Source of the DNA: an uncultured Acetatifactor sp.
Lineage (GTDB): Bacteria; Bacillota; Clostridia; Lachnospirales; Lachnospiraceae
Length of the DNA stretch: 64,000 nt
Direction: 5' to 3'
Assembly (NCBI GenBank): GCA_910588225.1
Contig: CAJUQT010000017.1
Coordinates: 10,178 to 74,177 of the forward strand
Shown: positions 16,404 to 24,348 of the stretch, piece after piece
Numbering within the stretch: the stretch's first letter is position 1
Layout of the letters: every line of letters begins with the position of its first letter
Program-made: the position numbers and the translations under genes
The notes under the pieces: model-generated
What the model saw: only the letters and a program-made list of their open reading frames with translations
Databases searched by the model: none
Told to the model about the DNA's origin: nothing

Positions 16404-17531
16404 ATGGGAAAGAAAACAGTAAAAATCCTGGGATGCATTTTGGGGATTTTGATATTAATAGTGGCAGTATATGTACTTTATGTGGTACTGTCCTATACCC
16501 GTCTTGAGGATCACCTGGTGCTGACGTCGGATGCTGCCCAGGATGTGCAGGCACAGGATGTGAAACAGGTGATAGAGTCAAATCCAGACTGGGAATTTTG
16601 CATCATTACAGCCAACATTGGCTTTGGCGCATATGATCAGGAGTTCGACTTTTTCATGGATGGAGGCACCATGTCCTGGGCTAAGAGCAGGGAACGGGTG
16701 GAGGAAAATGTGCGCGGCATGTCCGAAGCGATTGCAGGTTATGAGCCTGATTTTCTGTTTCTGCAGGAAGTGGACACCAACGGAACGAGAAGCTATCATG
16801 TGGATGAATATGAGCTGGTAAGGCAGGGATTTTCTTCCTATGAGACAGTATTTGCTCAGAATTATGATTCTGCCTTCTTATTCTGGCCTTTGTATCAACC
16901 CCATGGAAAGACTGAGGCAGGGATGGTTACCTTATCTTTATATGAAATTGCGGCCGCGGAGAGGAGGAGTCTTCCTATATCAGACAGCTTCAGCAAGTTT
17001 CTGGATCTGGACCGTTGCTATTCTATCAGCAAAATCGCCTGTGAAAATGGCAGGGAGCTGGTACTTTTCAATGTGCATCTGTCCGCATATGGCGTGGATG
17101 CAAGTATTCAGCAGGCCCAGAGAGAAATGCTGTATGGGGATATGGCAGCGGAATATCAGAAGGGAAATTACGTGATAGTGGGCGGTGATTTCAACCATGA
17201 TATGACAGGAGACTCCGGGGAGCGGTATAACAACCAGATACAGGCGGTGGAGAGCTGGGCGAAGCCTTTTGATTTCGCTTCTGTTCCGGAAGGGTTTACG
17301 GTGGGATCCAGGGCGCTGACAGAGGCAGGGCAGTTCGATATGGCGGCTACCTGCCGGGATGCAGGACGGGCTTATGATGGAACCAATGACCGCTGGGTTT
17401 TGGATGCTTTTATTTATTCTGATAATGTGGAAGTGCTGGAGTATGAGACAGTTGATCTGGACTTTGCTTACTCTGACCATAATCCGGTGCGGATGGTGTT
17501 TCGACTTTTGGAGGGTGAGGCTGCGAAATAA
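16404..17531 (+). CDS. Membrane-anchored endonuclease/exonuclease/phosphatase (EEP) protein
   Basis: A 375-residue EEP-superfamily protein. An N-terminal membrane helix (residues ~5-28, ILGCILGILILIVAVYVLYV) places the domain outside the cell or anchors it. Catalytic motifs in order: TANIGFG, FLQEVD (metal Glu), NVHLSA, GGDFNHD (Asp/Asn pair), and SDHNPV (catalytic His). Such extracellular EEP proteins act on nucleic acids, sphingolipids or phosphoinositides; the substrate is not evident. The start follows GTGAGGAAGAT. It appears to stand alone, between a TA pair and GNAT genes. Confidence 0.88.
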   Translation: MGKKTVKILGCILGILILIVAVYVLYVVLSYTRLEDHLVLTSDAAQDVQAQDVKQVIESNPDWEFCIITANIGFGAYDQEFDFFMDGGTMSWAKSRERVEENVRGMSEAIAGYEPDFLFLQEVDTNGTRSYHVDEYELVRQGFSSYETVFAQNYDSAFLFWPLYQPHGKTEAGMVTLSLYEIAAAERRSLPISDSFSKFLDLDRCYSISKIACENGRELVLFNVHLSAYGVDASIQQAQREMLYGDMAAEYQKGNYVIVGGDFNHDMTGDSGERYNNQIQAVESWAKPFDFASVPEGFTVGSRALTEAGQFDMAATCRDAGRAYDGTNDRWVLDAFIYSDNVEVLEYETVDLDFAYSDHNPVRMVFRLLEGEAAK

Positions 17532-17711
17532 AATCATTTCAGGGCTTTTTATAAAAACAATTGGAAGATGAATCATACTGTAGAAGAGTATTTGATGAGG
17601 GCTCATATATAGGAATCTGAGGTGACTCCCCGGGCTCTGTAGTATGAAGGTGAGTATAACAGATAGAAGTGATGAGTGAAAGGTGTAAGGCGAGTTTCAT
17701 GCCCCCATCGG

Positions 17712-17730
17712 CGCCTTTCGCAGAAAGGCG
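17712..17730 (+). promoter_or_regulatory. Hairpin covering a ribosome binding site
   Basis: CGCCTTT (17712-17718) pairs exactly with AAAGGCG (17724-17730) around a 5-nt loop. The AAAGG in the second arm is the only candidate ribosome site for the GNAT start at 17741, so the hairpin could limit translation. Confidence 0.4.
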
Positions 17731-17740
17731 GTTTATAAAT

Positions 17741-18244
17741 ATGACATATGAATCTGCAGCAGAGAAAGATTTAGAAGATATATATACTGTGGTTCAGCAA
17801 ACAGTAAAAACCATATATCCGAACTATTACCTGACAGAGGTGGTCAGATTTTTCTGCGAGCTTCACAGTAGGGAAGCAATTTTGAAGGATATCAGAAATG
17901 GTTATGTAAGTTTTTTGAAAGTAGATGGTAAAATCATAGGAACAGGAAGTTTTATAAAAAATCATATTACAAGAGTATACGTTCTGCCTGAATACCAGAA
18001 AAAGGGTTATGGAACATTCATCATGAAAAGTATTGAGGCGGAGATTGCGAAGAGATATGAAAAAGTATATTTGGAGGCTTCTCTCCCAGCGGTAGGATTG
18101 TACGAAAAACTGGGGTATACGACCATGAAACACGACAAATTTTCTGTGGAAAATGAGGTTGTTCTTGTGTATGAAATCATGGAGAAAAACGTCCGTGCCA
18201 CTGTTGAAAGCAGGAATGGAAGCTTGAATAATACAAAAATATAA
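17741..18244 (+). CDS. GNAT-family N-acetyltransferase
   Basis: A 167-residue GNAT: ITRVYVLPEYQKKGYGTFIM is the acetyl-CoA-binding motif A, followed by KVYLEASLPAVGLYEKLGYTTM (motif B). The start at 17741 (MTYESAAEKD) fits family length; an in-frame ATG at 17669 would add 24 unlikely residues. The ribosome site lies in a hairpin. The next gene, also GNAT, begins 13 nt downstream; they are probably co-transcribed but are only distantly similar. Substrate unknown. Confidence 0.85.
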   Translation: MTYESAAEKDLEDIYTVVQQTVKTIYPNYYLTEVVRFFCELHSREAILKDIRNGYVSFLKVDGKIIGTGSFIKNHITRVYVLPEYQKKGYGTFIMKSIEAEIAKRYEKVYLEASLPAVGLYEKLGYTTMKHDKFSVENEVVLVYEIMEKNVRATVESRNGSLNNTKI

Positions 18245-18257
18245 GGAAATGTATATC

Positions 18258-18779
18258 ATGGAAAAGGGAATAGGGCAGGAAGAAATACAGAAATTATCAA
18301 AACGTTATAATGTTCGAAAGCTGACAGTGACAGACATAGACAAAATATATGCGCTTGCCGTGGAAAATTCAATGTTTTACCAGTATTGCCCGCCAGATGT
18401 GACTAGAGAAAGTATTCTGGCGGACATGAAGGCATTGCCGCCTCGGATGACCTATGACGACAAATATTATATTGGCTACTTTGATGAAGAGAAGCTGGTG
18501 GCGGTGATGGACCTGATTCTGGGCTATCCCAATGAGGAAACGGCGTTTATAGGGTTGTTTATGATGGATAAGGGAAGCCAGGGACAGGGAATCGGCTCTG
18601 CGATTGTAGAAGAATGTTTTGCTTTTCTGGGCAGCAGAGGATATCGGTTTATCCGGCTGGGCTTTGCAAAGGGGAATCCGCAGAGTGAGGCTTTCTGGAG
18701 GAAGAATGGACTTGCAGGGACTGGGGTGGAAGTGGATAATGGGAATTATATTGTGGTGGTGATGGAGAGGCCGTTGTAA
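18258..18779 (+). CDS. GNAT-family N-acetyltransferase
   Basis: A 173-residue GNAT: an N-terminal YNVRKLTVTDIDKIYALAVEN substrate-side region, motif A LFMMDKGSQGQGIGSAIVEE, motif B FIRLGFAKGNPQSEAFWRKNG, and the last strand DNGNYIVVVMERPL. The ATG at 18258 is better spaced from AAGGA than the in-frame ATG at 18249. It follows another GNAT at short distance. Substrate unknown; such enzymes in Clostridia often modify amino-glycosides, amino acids or protein N-termini. Confidence 0.85.
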   Translation: MEKGIGQEEIQKLSKRYNVRKLTVTDIDKIYALAVENSMFYQYCPPDVTRESILADMKALPPRMTYDDKYYIGYFDEEKLVAVMDLILGYPNEETAFIGLFMMDKGSQGQGIGSAIVEECFAFLGSRGYRFIRLGFAKGNPQSEAFWRKNGLAGTGVEVDNGNYIVVVMERPL

Positions 18780-18881
18780 ATGCCCCCTTTTTATTTTGGT
18801 ATAGTCCAAAAAGAAATTTTTCATAAATCTAAGCAGACAACAGTATGGAGCGCATTAAGCTGGCAATGTGGTTGAGAGGAA

Positions 18882-19499
18882 ATGACATTTGAAATTGATG
18901 TGAAGTTTGACAGGGACAATCCGGTGACATTCACTGTGTGGAATCACGGTCAGGAGACGGATGTGGGCTGTAATGAGCCGAAGGATCCGGAATGGGATGT
19001 TTATTCAGTGCGGAATCAGAAATGGAAAATTGCAGATGGAGTAAGTGCCTGTCGGATTCCCTGGCTGTATGATCCGCCGCTTAGTCCGGAGGAGATAGTA
19101 CCGGTGGAACTTGATTATGATGCGTTTCATCATTTTGAAATCCGCTGTAGTCATTACGGATATTCCTGCTATATAGACGGCATACTGATTCAGGAGCAGA
19201 AGCATAAGCTGCATCCGGTCATCTCCGCTTCCTGTGAAACCACAGAGGAGGAAATCATTCTGAAACTGGTAAATGTGGAGGGAGAAGAGAAAGAGGTAAC
19301 CATATCTCTGGACTGCGAAATCTCCCGTGGAATTCACACTGAGACCGTGCAGGCGCCGCCGGACTGTGTAAATTCCTTTGAGCATCCATTGGCTGTATCT
19401 GCCGTAATGGGTTCCACAGACTGCGGCGCGCGGGAATTCGTATATCATGTACCGGCATATTCTGTCAGCGTTCTGGTTATGATGAAGAAAAGCAATTAA
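18882..19499 (+). pseudogene. GH51 alpha-L-arabinofuranosidase, C-terminal remnant
   Basis: A 205-residue open frame whose sequence matches the C-terminal part of GH51-type arabinofuranosidases: a lectin-like piece (FTVWNHGQE, PKDPEWDVYSVRNQKW, YDAFHHFEIRCSHYGYSCYI) followed by the terminal beta domain (LKLVNVEGEEKEVTISLDC, VYHVPAYSVSVLVM). The catalytic barrel and N-terminus, some 500 residues, are missing, and no ribosome site precedes the ATG. The assignment is by remembered family features, not alignment. Probably a non-functional leftover. Confidence 0.7.
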
Positions 19500-19502
19500 G
19501 GA

Positions 19503-19590
19503 AACATACTAATTTATCACCCATTTTATTACCTGCCTGTGTTATAATACCTGGTAGGCGGCAGAGTGGGTGATATTTTTATAGTATGTT
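19503..19590. repeat. 88-bp imperfect inverted repeat
   Basis: The outer arms AACATACTA and TAGTATGTT are exact complements; inside them TATCACCCA pairs with TGGGTGATA, then CCTGCC with GGTAGGC-type sequence, around a centre with TTATAAT. The second arm is followed by TTTTT. It could be a terminator/attenuator ahead of the nucleotidyltransferase operon, or a small MITE-like element. No target-site duplication was resolved. Confidence 0.55.
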
Positions 19591-19714
19591 AAAGAGGTAC
19601 AAAGAAATTCTGGTGAAGCAGCCAAAAACACTATGCATTGAAGCACGGAGGACAATGCTGTGGATGTGCAGATCCATAAGAAATAAAGCAATGAAACAGA
19701 ATCTGGAGGAATGT

Positions 19715-20737
19715 ATGGACTTCAAAACACTTTTACAGACAGCTGAATATGACTTTATCCGCAGCAATGAACGCCTGGGGAAAAGAATCCTGATCCTGGG
19801 AGTGGGCGGGAGCTATGCCTATGGGACCAATAACGAGGGCAGTGATATTGACCTTCGGGGAGTGACCCTGCAGCTGCCATCAGACTTAATCGGTCTGACT
19901 GAGTTTGAACAGTACGAGGATGACAGGACGGATACTGTCATCTATGGGTTTAATAAGCTTGTGAAGCTTCTATTGGACTGCAATCCCAATACCTGCGAGA
20001 TACTTGGACTGGAGGGAGACCAGTATCTGATTCAGTCGCAGCTGGGTCACGAGCTGATTGAGAACAGCAGTCTGTTCCTGTCAAAACGGGCCATCAAATC
20101 GTTCGGAGGCTATGCGGATGCTCAGCTGCGTCGCCTGCAGAATGCGATTGCCAGGGATGCACTGCCCCAGAGTGACAGGGAGAAGCATATTCTGAAATCT
20201 GTGATGAACGCGCTGGATGATTTCAACAGGCGTTACGCCGGGAAGGAGACAGGCAGTATAAGGCTGTACATTGACAGTGCCGAGAATCCGAAACTGGACA
20301 CGGAGATTTTTATAGATGCGTCATATAAGCATTTCCCTCTTCGCGATTATGCGGATTTATGGGGAACCATGCGGACTGTTGTGCGGGATTATGAAAGGAT
20401 AGGAAAGCGCAATAAAAAGAAAGACAGGAACCATTTGAACAAGCATGCGATGCACTTAATCCGGCTGTTTATGATGGCCATTGATATCCTGGAGAAGGGG
20501 GAGATTATTACCCGGCGGCGAGACGATCTGCCGCTTCTGCTCGCAATCCGCAGAGGGGACTATATGCTGCAGGACGGCACCTTTTCGCCGGAATTTTATG
20601 AGATGCTTGAAGAATACGAATACCGGCTGGATGAGGCTGCGAAGAATACGAAACTGCCGGACAATCCGGATATGGAGGGCGTGGAAAGGTTCGTGGAGCG
20701 TGTGAACAGATACGCTGTAACAGGGGAACTGGTATGA
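19715..20737 (+). CDS. RlaP-like nucleotidyltransferase (DNA pol beta superfamily), paralogue 1
   Basis: A 340-residue nucleotidyltransferase. The active-site motif LGVGGSYAYGTNNEGSDIDL has the GS and DxD features of the pol-beta superfamily; the remainder resembles the RlaP/YcgL-type proteins (PF10127), linked to RNA repair in some genomes. The start at ATG 19715 has GGAGG 5 nt upstream; the longer frame from 19586 has no good site. It overlaps the next gene by four bases (ATGA). Residues after ~190 are helical and charged. Nucleotide and substrate are unknown. Confidence 0.82.
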   Translation: MDFKTLLQTAEYDFIRSNERLGKRILILGVGGSYAYGTNNEGSDIDLRGVTLQLPSDLIGLTEFEQYEDDRTDTVIYGFNKLVKLLLDCNPNTCEILGLEGDQYLIQSQLGHELIENSSLFLSKRAIKSFGGYADAQLRRLQNAIARDALPQSDREKHILKSVMNALDDFNRRYAGKETGSIRLYIDSAENPKLDTEIFIDASYKHFPLRDYADLWGTMRTVVRDYERIGKRNKKKDRNHLNKHAMHLIRLFMMAIDILEKGEIITRRRDDLPLLLAIRRGDYMLQDGTFSPEFYEMLEEYEYRLDEAAKNTKLPDNPDMEGVERFVERVNRYAVTGELV

Positions 20738-21507
20738 GAGATATTGAACAGGAAATCAACGACAAATTGAATGAGATAGAAGAAAGAGAAGAAGTCCGAA
20801 TTCTCCACGCCGTTGAATCGGGAAGCCGGGCATGGGGATTTGCGTCCCCGGACAGTGACTATGATGTAAGATTTGTCTATGTCAGGCCGAAAGCGGACTA
20901 TCTTCGGCTGGACGAACCGAAAGATGTGATAGAGTGGCAGCTTGATGAGGTGCTCGACATAAACGGCTGGGACTTAAAGAAGGCTTTGCGGCAGTTTGCA
21001 AGAGGAAATGCCACCCTTTTCGAGTGGAGTGGTTCACCCATAGTGTATCGTACTACAAGGGAATGGGAGGGAATCCGGGAAGTGTCCAGGCAGTATTTTT
21101 CCGAAAAAGCGTCAGTCTATCATTACTATGGCACGGCAAACAGTACCTTACGGGAGTATTTGCAGGATGATGCTGTGCGATATAAGAAGTATTTTTATGC
21201 GCTTCGTCCCCTTCTGGCGGCACGGTATATTGAGCTGTATCATGAAGCGCCGCCGGTATTATTCGATGAGCTGCTGGAACTGGAACTTCCCGGGGATTTG
21301 AGGAATGGGATAGATACGCTTCTGGAGGTAAAGAAACGCACTGTAGAAGGGGAGAAGAATCCGCAGATTCCGGTGATCAGAGATTTCATTGAGAAGGAAA
21401 CTGCCCTGCAGAAGGAACTGGCAGACAGGCTTGCAGATGACCATAACAGGGACTGGACAGCATTGAACCGAGTGTTCAGGGAAGTGATAGATTTTCGGGA
21501 GGAGTGA
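20734..21507 (+). CDS. RlaP-like nucleotidyltransferase, paralogue 2
   Basis: A 257-residue protein of the same superfamily: AVESGSRAWGFASPDSDYDVRFVYV carries the GS and D-x-D catalytic pattern, followed by YLRLDEPKDVIEW and a helical C-terminal half (YFYALRPLLAARYIELY). It closely fits the RlaP/YcgL family. It starts inside the stop of paralogue 1, so the two are translated together and may form a heteromer. A GTGAATATG junction leads into a third small gene. Confidence 0.88.
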   Translation: MRDIEQEINDKLNEIEEREEVRILHAVESGSRAWGFASPDSDYDVRFVYVRPKADYLRLDEPKDVIEWQLDEVLDINGWDLKKALRQFARGNATLFEWSGSPIVYRTTREWEGIREVSRQYFSEKASVYHYYGTANSTLREYLQDDAVRYKKYFYALRPLLAARYIELYHEAPPVLFDELLELELPGDLRNGIDTLLEVKKRTVEGEKNPQIPVIRDFIEKETALQKELADRLADDHNRDWTALNRVFREVIDFREE

Positions 21508-21509
21508 AT

Positions 21510-21761
21510 ATGACAGCGAAACAGAAGGAATGGGCGGAGGAAAAGAAAAGGCTTGTTGATACCGTAAAAAGTCTGGGCTTTCCCGAAGAACTGGGAGAGG
21601 CGGTTGCGAAGAACCTGGGAAGTCCGAAAGCCATGAAGAGAATGGCGGGGTATCTGGAGAGTGTAAGACCTCAAAGTGCGGAAATGGTAGTGGATGAGAT
21701 GCTTGCCATCTGCAGTGAAATCAGCGCGTGGAAGGCGAAAAAAGCCGGGCGGAATTTATAA
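21510..21761 (+). CDS. Small protein linked to nucleotidyltransferases
   Basis: An 83-residue helical protein (MTAKQKEWAEEKKRLVDTVK; VAKNLGSPKAMKRMAGYLES; SAEMVVDEMLAICSEISAWK). The ATG at 21510 has GAGGAG 7 nt upstream; GTG at 21504 is less likely. It lies 2 nt after the stop of the second nucleotidyltransferase and is followed by a terminator, so it ends this operon. Similar small proteins occur in Clostridia, but I know of no assigned function. It could be a partner of the enzymes. Confidence 0.72.
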   Translation: MTAKQKEWAEEKKRLVDTVKSLGFPEELGEAVAKNLGSPKAMKRMAGYLESVRPQSAEMVVDEMLAICSEISAWKAKKAGRNL

Positions 21762-21817
21762 GGGCATTCTACAGCTTCCGGAGGCGGACTTTACGGACTA
21801 ACTTCTGTAAATTTAAG

Positions 21818-21862
21818 AGTGGGATATTGCCATAATCAACTGGCAGTATCCCACTTTTTTAT
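21818..21862 (+). terminator. Rho-independent terminator of nucleotidyltransferase operon
   Basis: A 15-bp stem (21818-21832 with 21841-21855, one G-U pair), 8-nt loop, then TTTTT. It separates the nucleotidyltransferase operon from the SPFH cluster. Confidence 0.9.
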
Positions 21863-21869
21863 ATTAACA

Positions 21870-21896
21870 AATCATATAAAGTAGGATAATATACTC
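21870..21896 (+). promoter_or_regulatory. Shared upstream element, copy 1 (SPFH operon)
   Basis: AATCATATAAAGTAGGATAA followed by TATACTC, about 90 nt before the SPFH start. The same element, differing at about three positions, occurs at 24257 before the zinc-ribbon operon. It probably contains a promoter or operator common to both. Confidence 0.6.
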
Positions 21897-21986
21897 CATA
21901 AGAGGAAGAAATACGACAAAATTCGAAAACTCATAGACTGTGGGCAAAAGGATTTAAAAAGATATAACAGAAAGAGGGAGAAGAAA

Positions 21987-23036
21987 TTGGCACTGATAGA
22001 TGTTGTCAAATTTGACGGACTGAAAAACCGTGATTGGCTGATATTCAAATATCCGTCTGAGGATTTGGTTTTTGGTACACAGGTGGTTGTTCAGGAAGGG
22101 CAGGTCGCCATTTTTGTAAAGGGGGGATTGACGGCGGATGTATTTTATCCGGGCACCTATACGCTGTCAACACAAAATCTGCCGTTGCTGAAATCCATTG
22201 TAAATCTGCCCTTTGGCGGAGCGACACCTTTTCAGGCGGAAATATATTACATAAATACAGCGGTGAAGATGGATATTAATTGGGGTACGACGGACCCGAT
22301 TCAATTGATTGATCCTAAGTATTATGTGAAGCTGAGAATCCGGGCATTTGGACAAATGGGGCTGAAGATCGGTGATGTAGTTGTACTGTTTAAAGAGTTG
22401 ATCGGGGGAATGCAGAAAAATGAGCTTGTAAGATTCGATAAGATTAGGGAATACTACAGAGGAATTCTTGTAATCAAAACGAAGTCTGCTATAGCTGACG
22501 CAATTATTACCAATCAGATATCTGCTCTTGAAATATCCATTAAACTTGAGAGTCTTTCAGAGCAGGTAAAGGAAAAAATTGTACCGGAATTTGAAAGATA
22601 CGGGTTTTCAGTAGCTAACTTTTTCATCCAGTCTATTAATTTTCCGGATGAAGATTTTGAGAAAATCAATAAAATTCTGGAGGACAAAGCGGCATTTGAA
22701 ATTATGGGAGACGGCAGATATGCGACAAAGCGTTCTCTGGATGTGTATGAAGGTGCAGCCACGAATCAAAGCGGCGTAGCAGGGGCATTTATGGCAGGAG
22801 GCGTTGGACTGGGAGCCGCGTTAGGCGCAGGTGCGGCTATGAGTCAGACGGTGGGGAATCCGCTTCACAATGAAGAGACAAAGGAATGTGTTTCCTGTAA
22901 AGCACGCATTTCTGTCCGGTCGAAATTCTGTCCGGAGTGCGGATATAATAACAGTGAGCGGGTCTGCGAGTGTGGAAATAAATTAATGCCAGGAACAAAG
23001 TTTTGTCCTGAGTGCGGAAAGAAGGTAGAGGGATGA
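21987..23036 (+). CDS. SPFH-domain protein with C-terminal zinc ribbons (YdjI-like)
   Basis: A 349-residue protein. Residues ~20-230 form an SPFH/band-7-like domain of the YdjI or virion-core type (DLVFGTQVVVQEGQVAIFVK, then VANFFIQSINFPDEDFEKI). A Gly/Ala-rich segment (residues ~262-285) precedes two zinc ribbons, CVSCKARISVRSKFCPECG and CECGNKLMPGTKFCPECG. B. subtilis YdjI helps recruit PspA to the membrane; a membrane-stress role is an inference from that family. The start is TTG 21987 after GAGGGAG. It overlaps the next gene (ATGA). Confidence 0.88.
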   Translation: MALIDVVKFDGLKNRDWLIFKYPSEDLVFGTQVVVQEGQVAIFVKGGLTADVFYPGTYTLSTQNLPLLKSIVNLPFGGATPFQAEIYYINTAVKMDINWGTTDPIQLIDPKYYVKLRIRAFGQMGLKIGDVVVLFKELIGGMQKNELVRFDKIREYYRGILVIKTKSAIADAIITNQISALEISIKLESLSEQVKEKIVPEFERYGFSVANFFIQSINFPDEDFEKINKILEDKAAFEIMGDGRYATKRSLDVYEGAATNQSGVAGAFMAGGVGLGAALGAGAAMSQTVGNPLHNEETKECVSCKARISVRSKFCPECGYNNSERVCECGNKLMPGTKFCPECGKKVEG

Positions 23037-23404
23037 AAAAAGGAAACGTAGCGGTGATGACAGGATGCATTTTGGCATTTTATGTCGGGATTATTATGTT
23101 CATATATTTTCCGGTTCTGCACATTAACGAAGCTGATAATTTTAAAGCCGCAATGACTTTTGAAGTAATTGGATTGCTGGCGTTATTCCTTCTGATCATA
23201 GGTAATATTGTACTGCCGCATGTAAAGACTGGATATTTTATTCCGCTTATCATGGTTACTGCTGCTTACACAATTATACGCAATATCATAACGATGGTAT
23301 TTGTGGGATTTATGCCATCAGTTGTCTTTATACTGTTAAATCTGATTTTATTGTTTTTATACTGTCTACTGTCAATACCGATGTATATGATGGGCAAAAA
23401 ATAA
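23033..23404 (+). CDS. Four-helix membrane protein of SPFH operon
   Basis: A 123-residue hydrophobic protein with four predicted membrane helices: ILAFYVGIIMFIYFPVL, VIGLLALFLLIIGNIVL, FIPLIMVTAAYTIIRNIITM and VVFILLNLILLFLYCLLSI. It starts at ATG 23033, overlapping the SPFH stop, so co-translation is likely. No catalytic motif. It may anchor or partner the SPFH protein. Confidence 0.75.
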   Translation: MKKGNVAVMTGCILAFYVGIIMFIYFPVLHINEADNFKAAMTFEVIGLLALFLLIIGNIVLPHVKTGYFIPLIMVTAAYTIIRNIITMVFVGFMPSVVFILLNLILLFLYCLLSIPMYMMGKK

Positions 23405-23427
23405 ATAATTATTTGGAGGATTGTATT

Positions 23428-23904
23428 ATGTCAGGGAGAGTCTGTCCGCAGTGTGGGGCGCCGATTGATCCGCAGGCGTCAGAATGTAAATTTTGTGGAG
23501 AAAAGCTGGCGGTCCAGCAGATAGCCAATCAGGCGGCAGCGCAGCAGCCATATGCGCAGCCACAACAGCCATATGCACAGCCAATGCCACAGTATGCGCA
23601 GCCGCAGCAACAGATCATTATTCAGCAGGCACCGGCTCAAGCGGCGGTTCCACAGTCAGTTTATATATCGGGCATTAACCCGTCATGGCCGATTAAGAAT
23701 AAGCTTGTCGCAGCGCTTTTGGCAATTTTTCTCGGAGGATTGGGGATACATAAATTTTACCTTGGGAAAATAGGCATGGGTGTTCTGTATCTTCTCTTTT
23801 GTTGGACATGGGTACCATGCGTGCTGGGGGTTATTGAGGGGATTATTTACCTGTGTTCCAATGATGAGAATTTCCAACTGAAACATCGGGTAAGAATCGG
23901 GTGA
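23428..23904 (+). CDS. TM2-domain protein with N-terminal zinc ribbon
   Basis: A 158-residue protein. An N-terminal zinc ribbon (CPQCGAPIDPQASECKFCG) is followed by a low-complexity Gln/Ala/Pro linker with PYAQPQQ repeats (residues ~35-75), then a TM2 domain: NKLVAALLAIFLGGLGIHKF, LGKIGMGVLYLLFCW and a second hydrophobic stretch. The ATG at 23428 follows TTGGAGGA. TM2 proteins are membrane proteins of poorly known function. It ends the SPFH transcription unit ahead of a strong hairpin. Confidence 0.85.
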   Translation: MSGRVCPQCGAPIDPQASECKFCGEKLAVQQIANQAAAQQPYAQPQQPYAQPMPQYAQPQQQIIIQQAPAQAAVPQSVYISGINPSWPIKNKLVAALLAIFLGGLGIHKFYLGKIGMGVLYLLFCWTWVPCVLGVIEGIIYLCSNDENFQLKHRVRIG

Positions 23905-24202
23905 CTATGAATTGAAAAGAAGTATTAGGTTTTTGTATTGGCTGGCTATGTCCATACTTTTTCTCAGACTTTGCTCTTGGGAAAAGAAGCTTTAAAAATC
24001 CCGGACAGAGAAATCTGCCGGGATTTTTGTTCATTCGGGAAAGTCCTGTGTTAAGGATTTTTTTCTGGTTTCGGAGGTGCTCTTTTAAGACAAGATTGAT
24101 GTATTGAGAAAAAGAGCGATCATCTCGTTCCGCCAGATCTCGAACCGCTTCGATTATTTCAGAGTCCAGGGTAATGCTAACTTTTGTTTTTAAGGGTTTC
24201 AT
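23843..24202 (-). CDS. Ribbon-helix-helix protein, tail extended through a terminator
   Basis: The first ~48 residues (MKPLKTKVSITLDSEIIEAV, RDLAERDDRSFSQYINLVLKEHL) are a typical Arc/CopG-type ribbon-helix-helix DNA-binding unit. The AAAGGAAA site supports ATG 24202. After that the frame continues for ~70 residues through the hairpin at 23994-24028 and into the antisense of the TM2 gene; this tail has no protein-like pattern. Probably the original stop was lost, or transcription ends at the hairpin without a stop. The regulator may act on the adjacent shared element. Confidence 0.6.
   Translation of the reverse strand: MKPLKTKVSITLDSEIIEAVRDLAERDDRSFSQYINLVLKEHLRNQKKILNTGLSRMNKNPGRFLCPGFLKLLFPRAKSEKKYGHSQPIQKPNTSFQFIVTRFLPDVSVGNSHHWNTGK
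23994..24028. terminator. Bidirectional terminator after TM2 gene
   Basis: AAAAATCCCGG pairs with CCGGGATTTTT, and inside it CAGA pairs with TCTG around a GAAA tetraloop, with one bulged A. A and T runs on both sides allow termination in either direction. It serves the SPFH operon on the plus strand. Confidence 0.9.
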
Positions 24203-24256
24203 AAGCAGTTTCCTTTTTGATTACAATATAGCATTTTATATTTTTTCGGACTCAAT

Positions 24257-24284
24257 AATCAGATAAAGTAGGATAAAATATTCT
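24257..24284 (+). promoter_or_regulatory. Shared upstream element, copy 2 (zinc-ribbon operon)
   Basis: AATCAGATAAAGTAGGATAA followed by AATATTCTG, about 65-90 nt before the zinc-ribbon gene. It is a near-copy of 21870-21896, pointing to joint control of both units. Confidence 0.6.
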
Positions 24285-24348
24285 GTGAAGGTATAATGGG
24301 ATATAAAACACGTCAAAAACAAAGTGAATGGAGAAAGGATGAAAGAAA

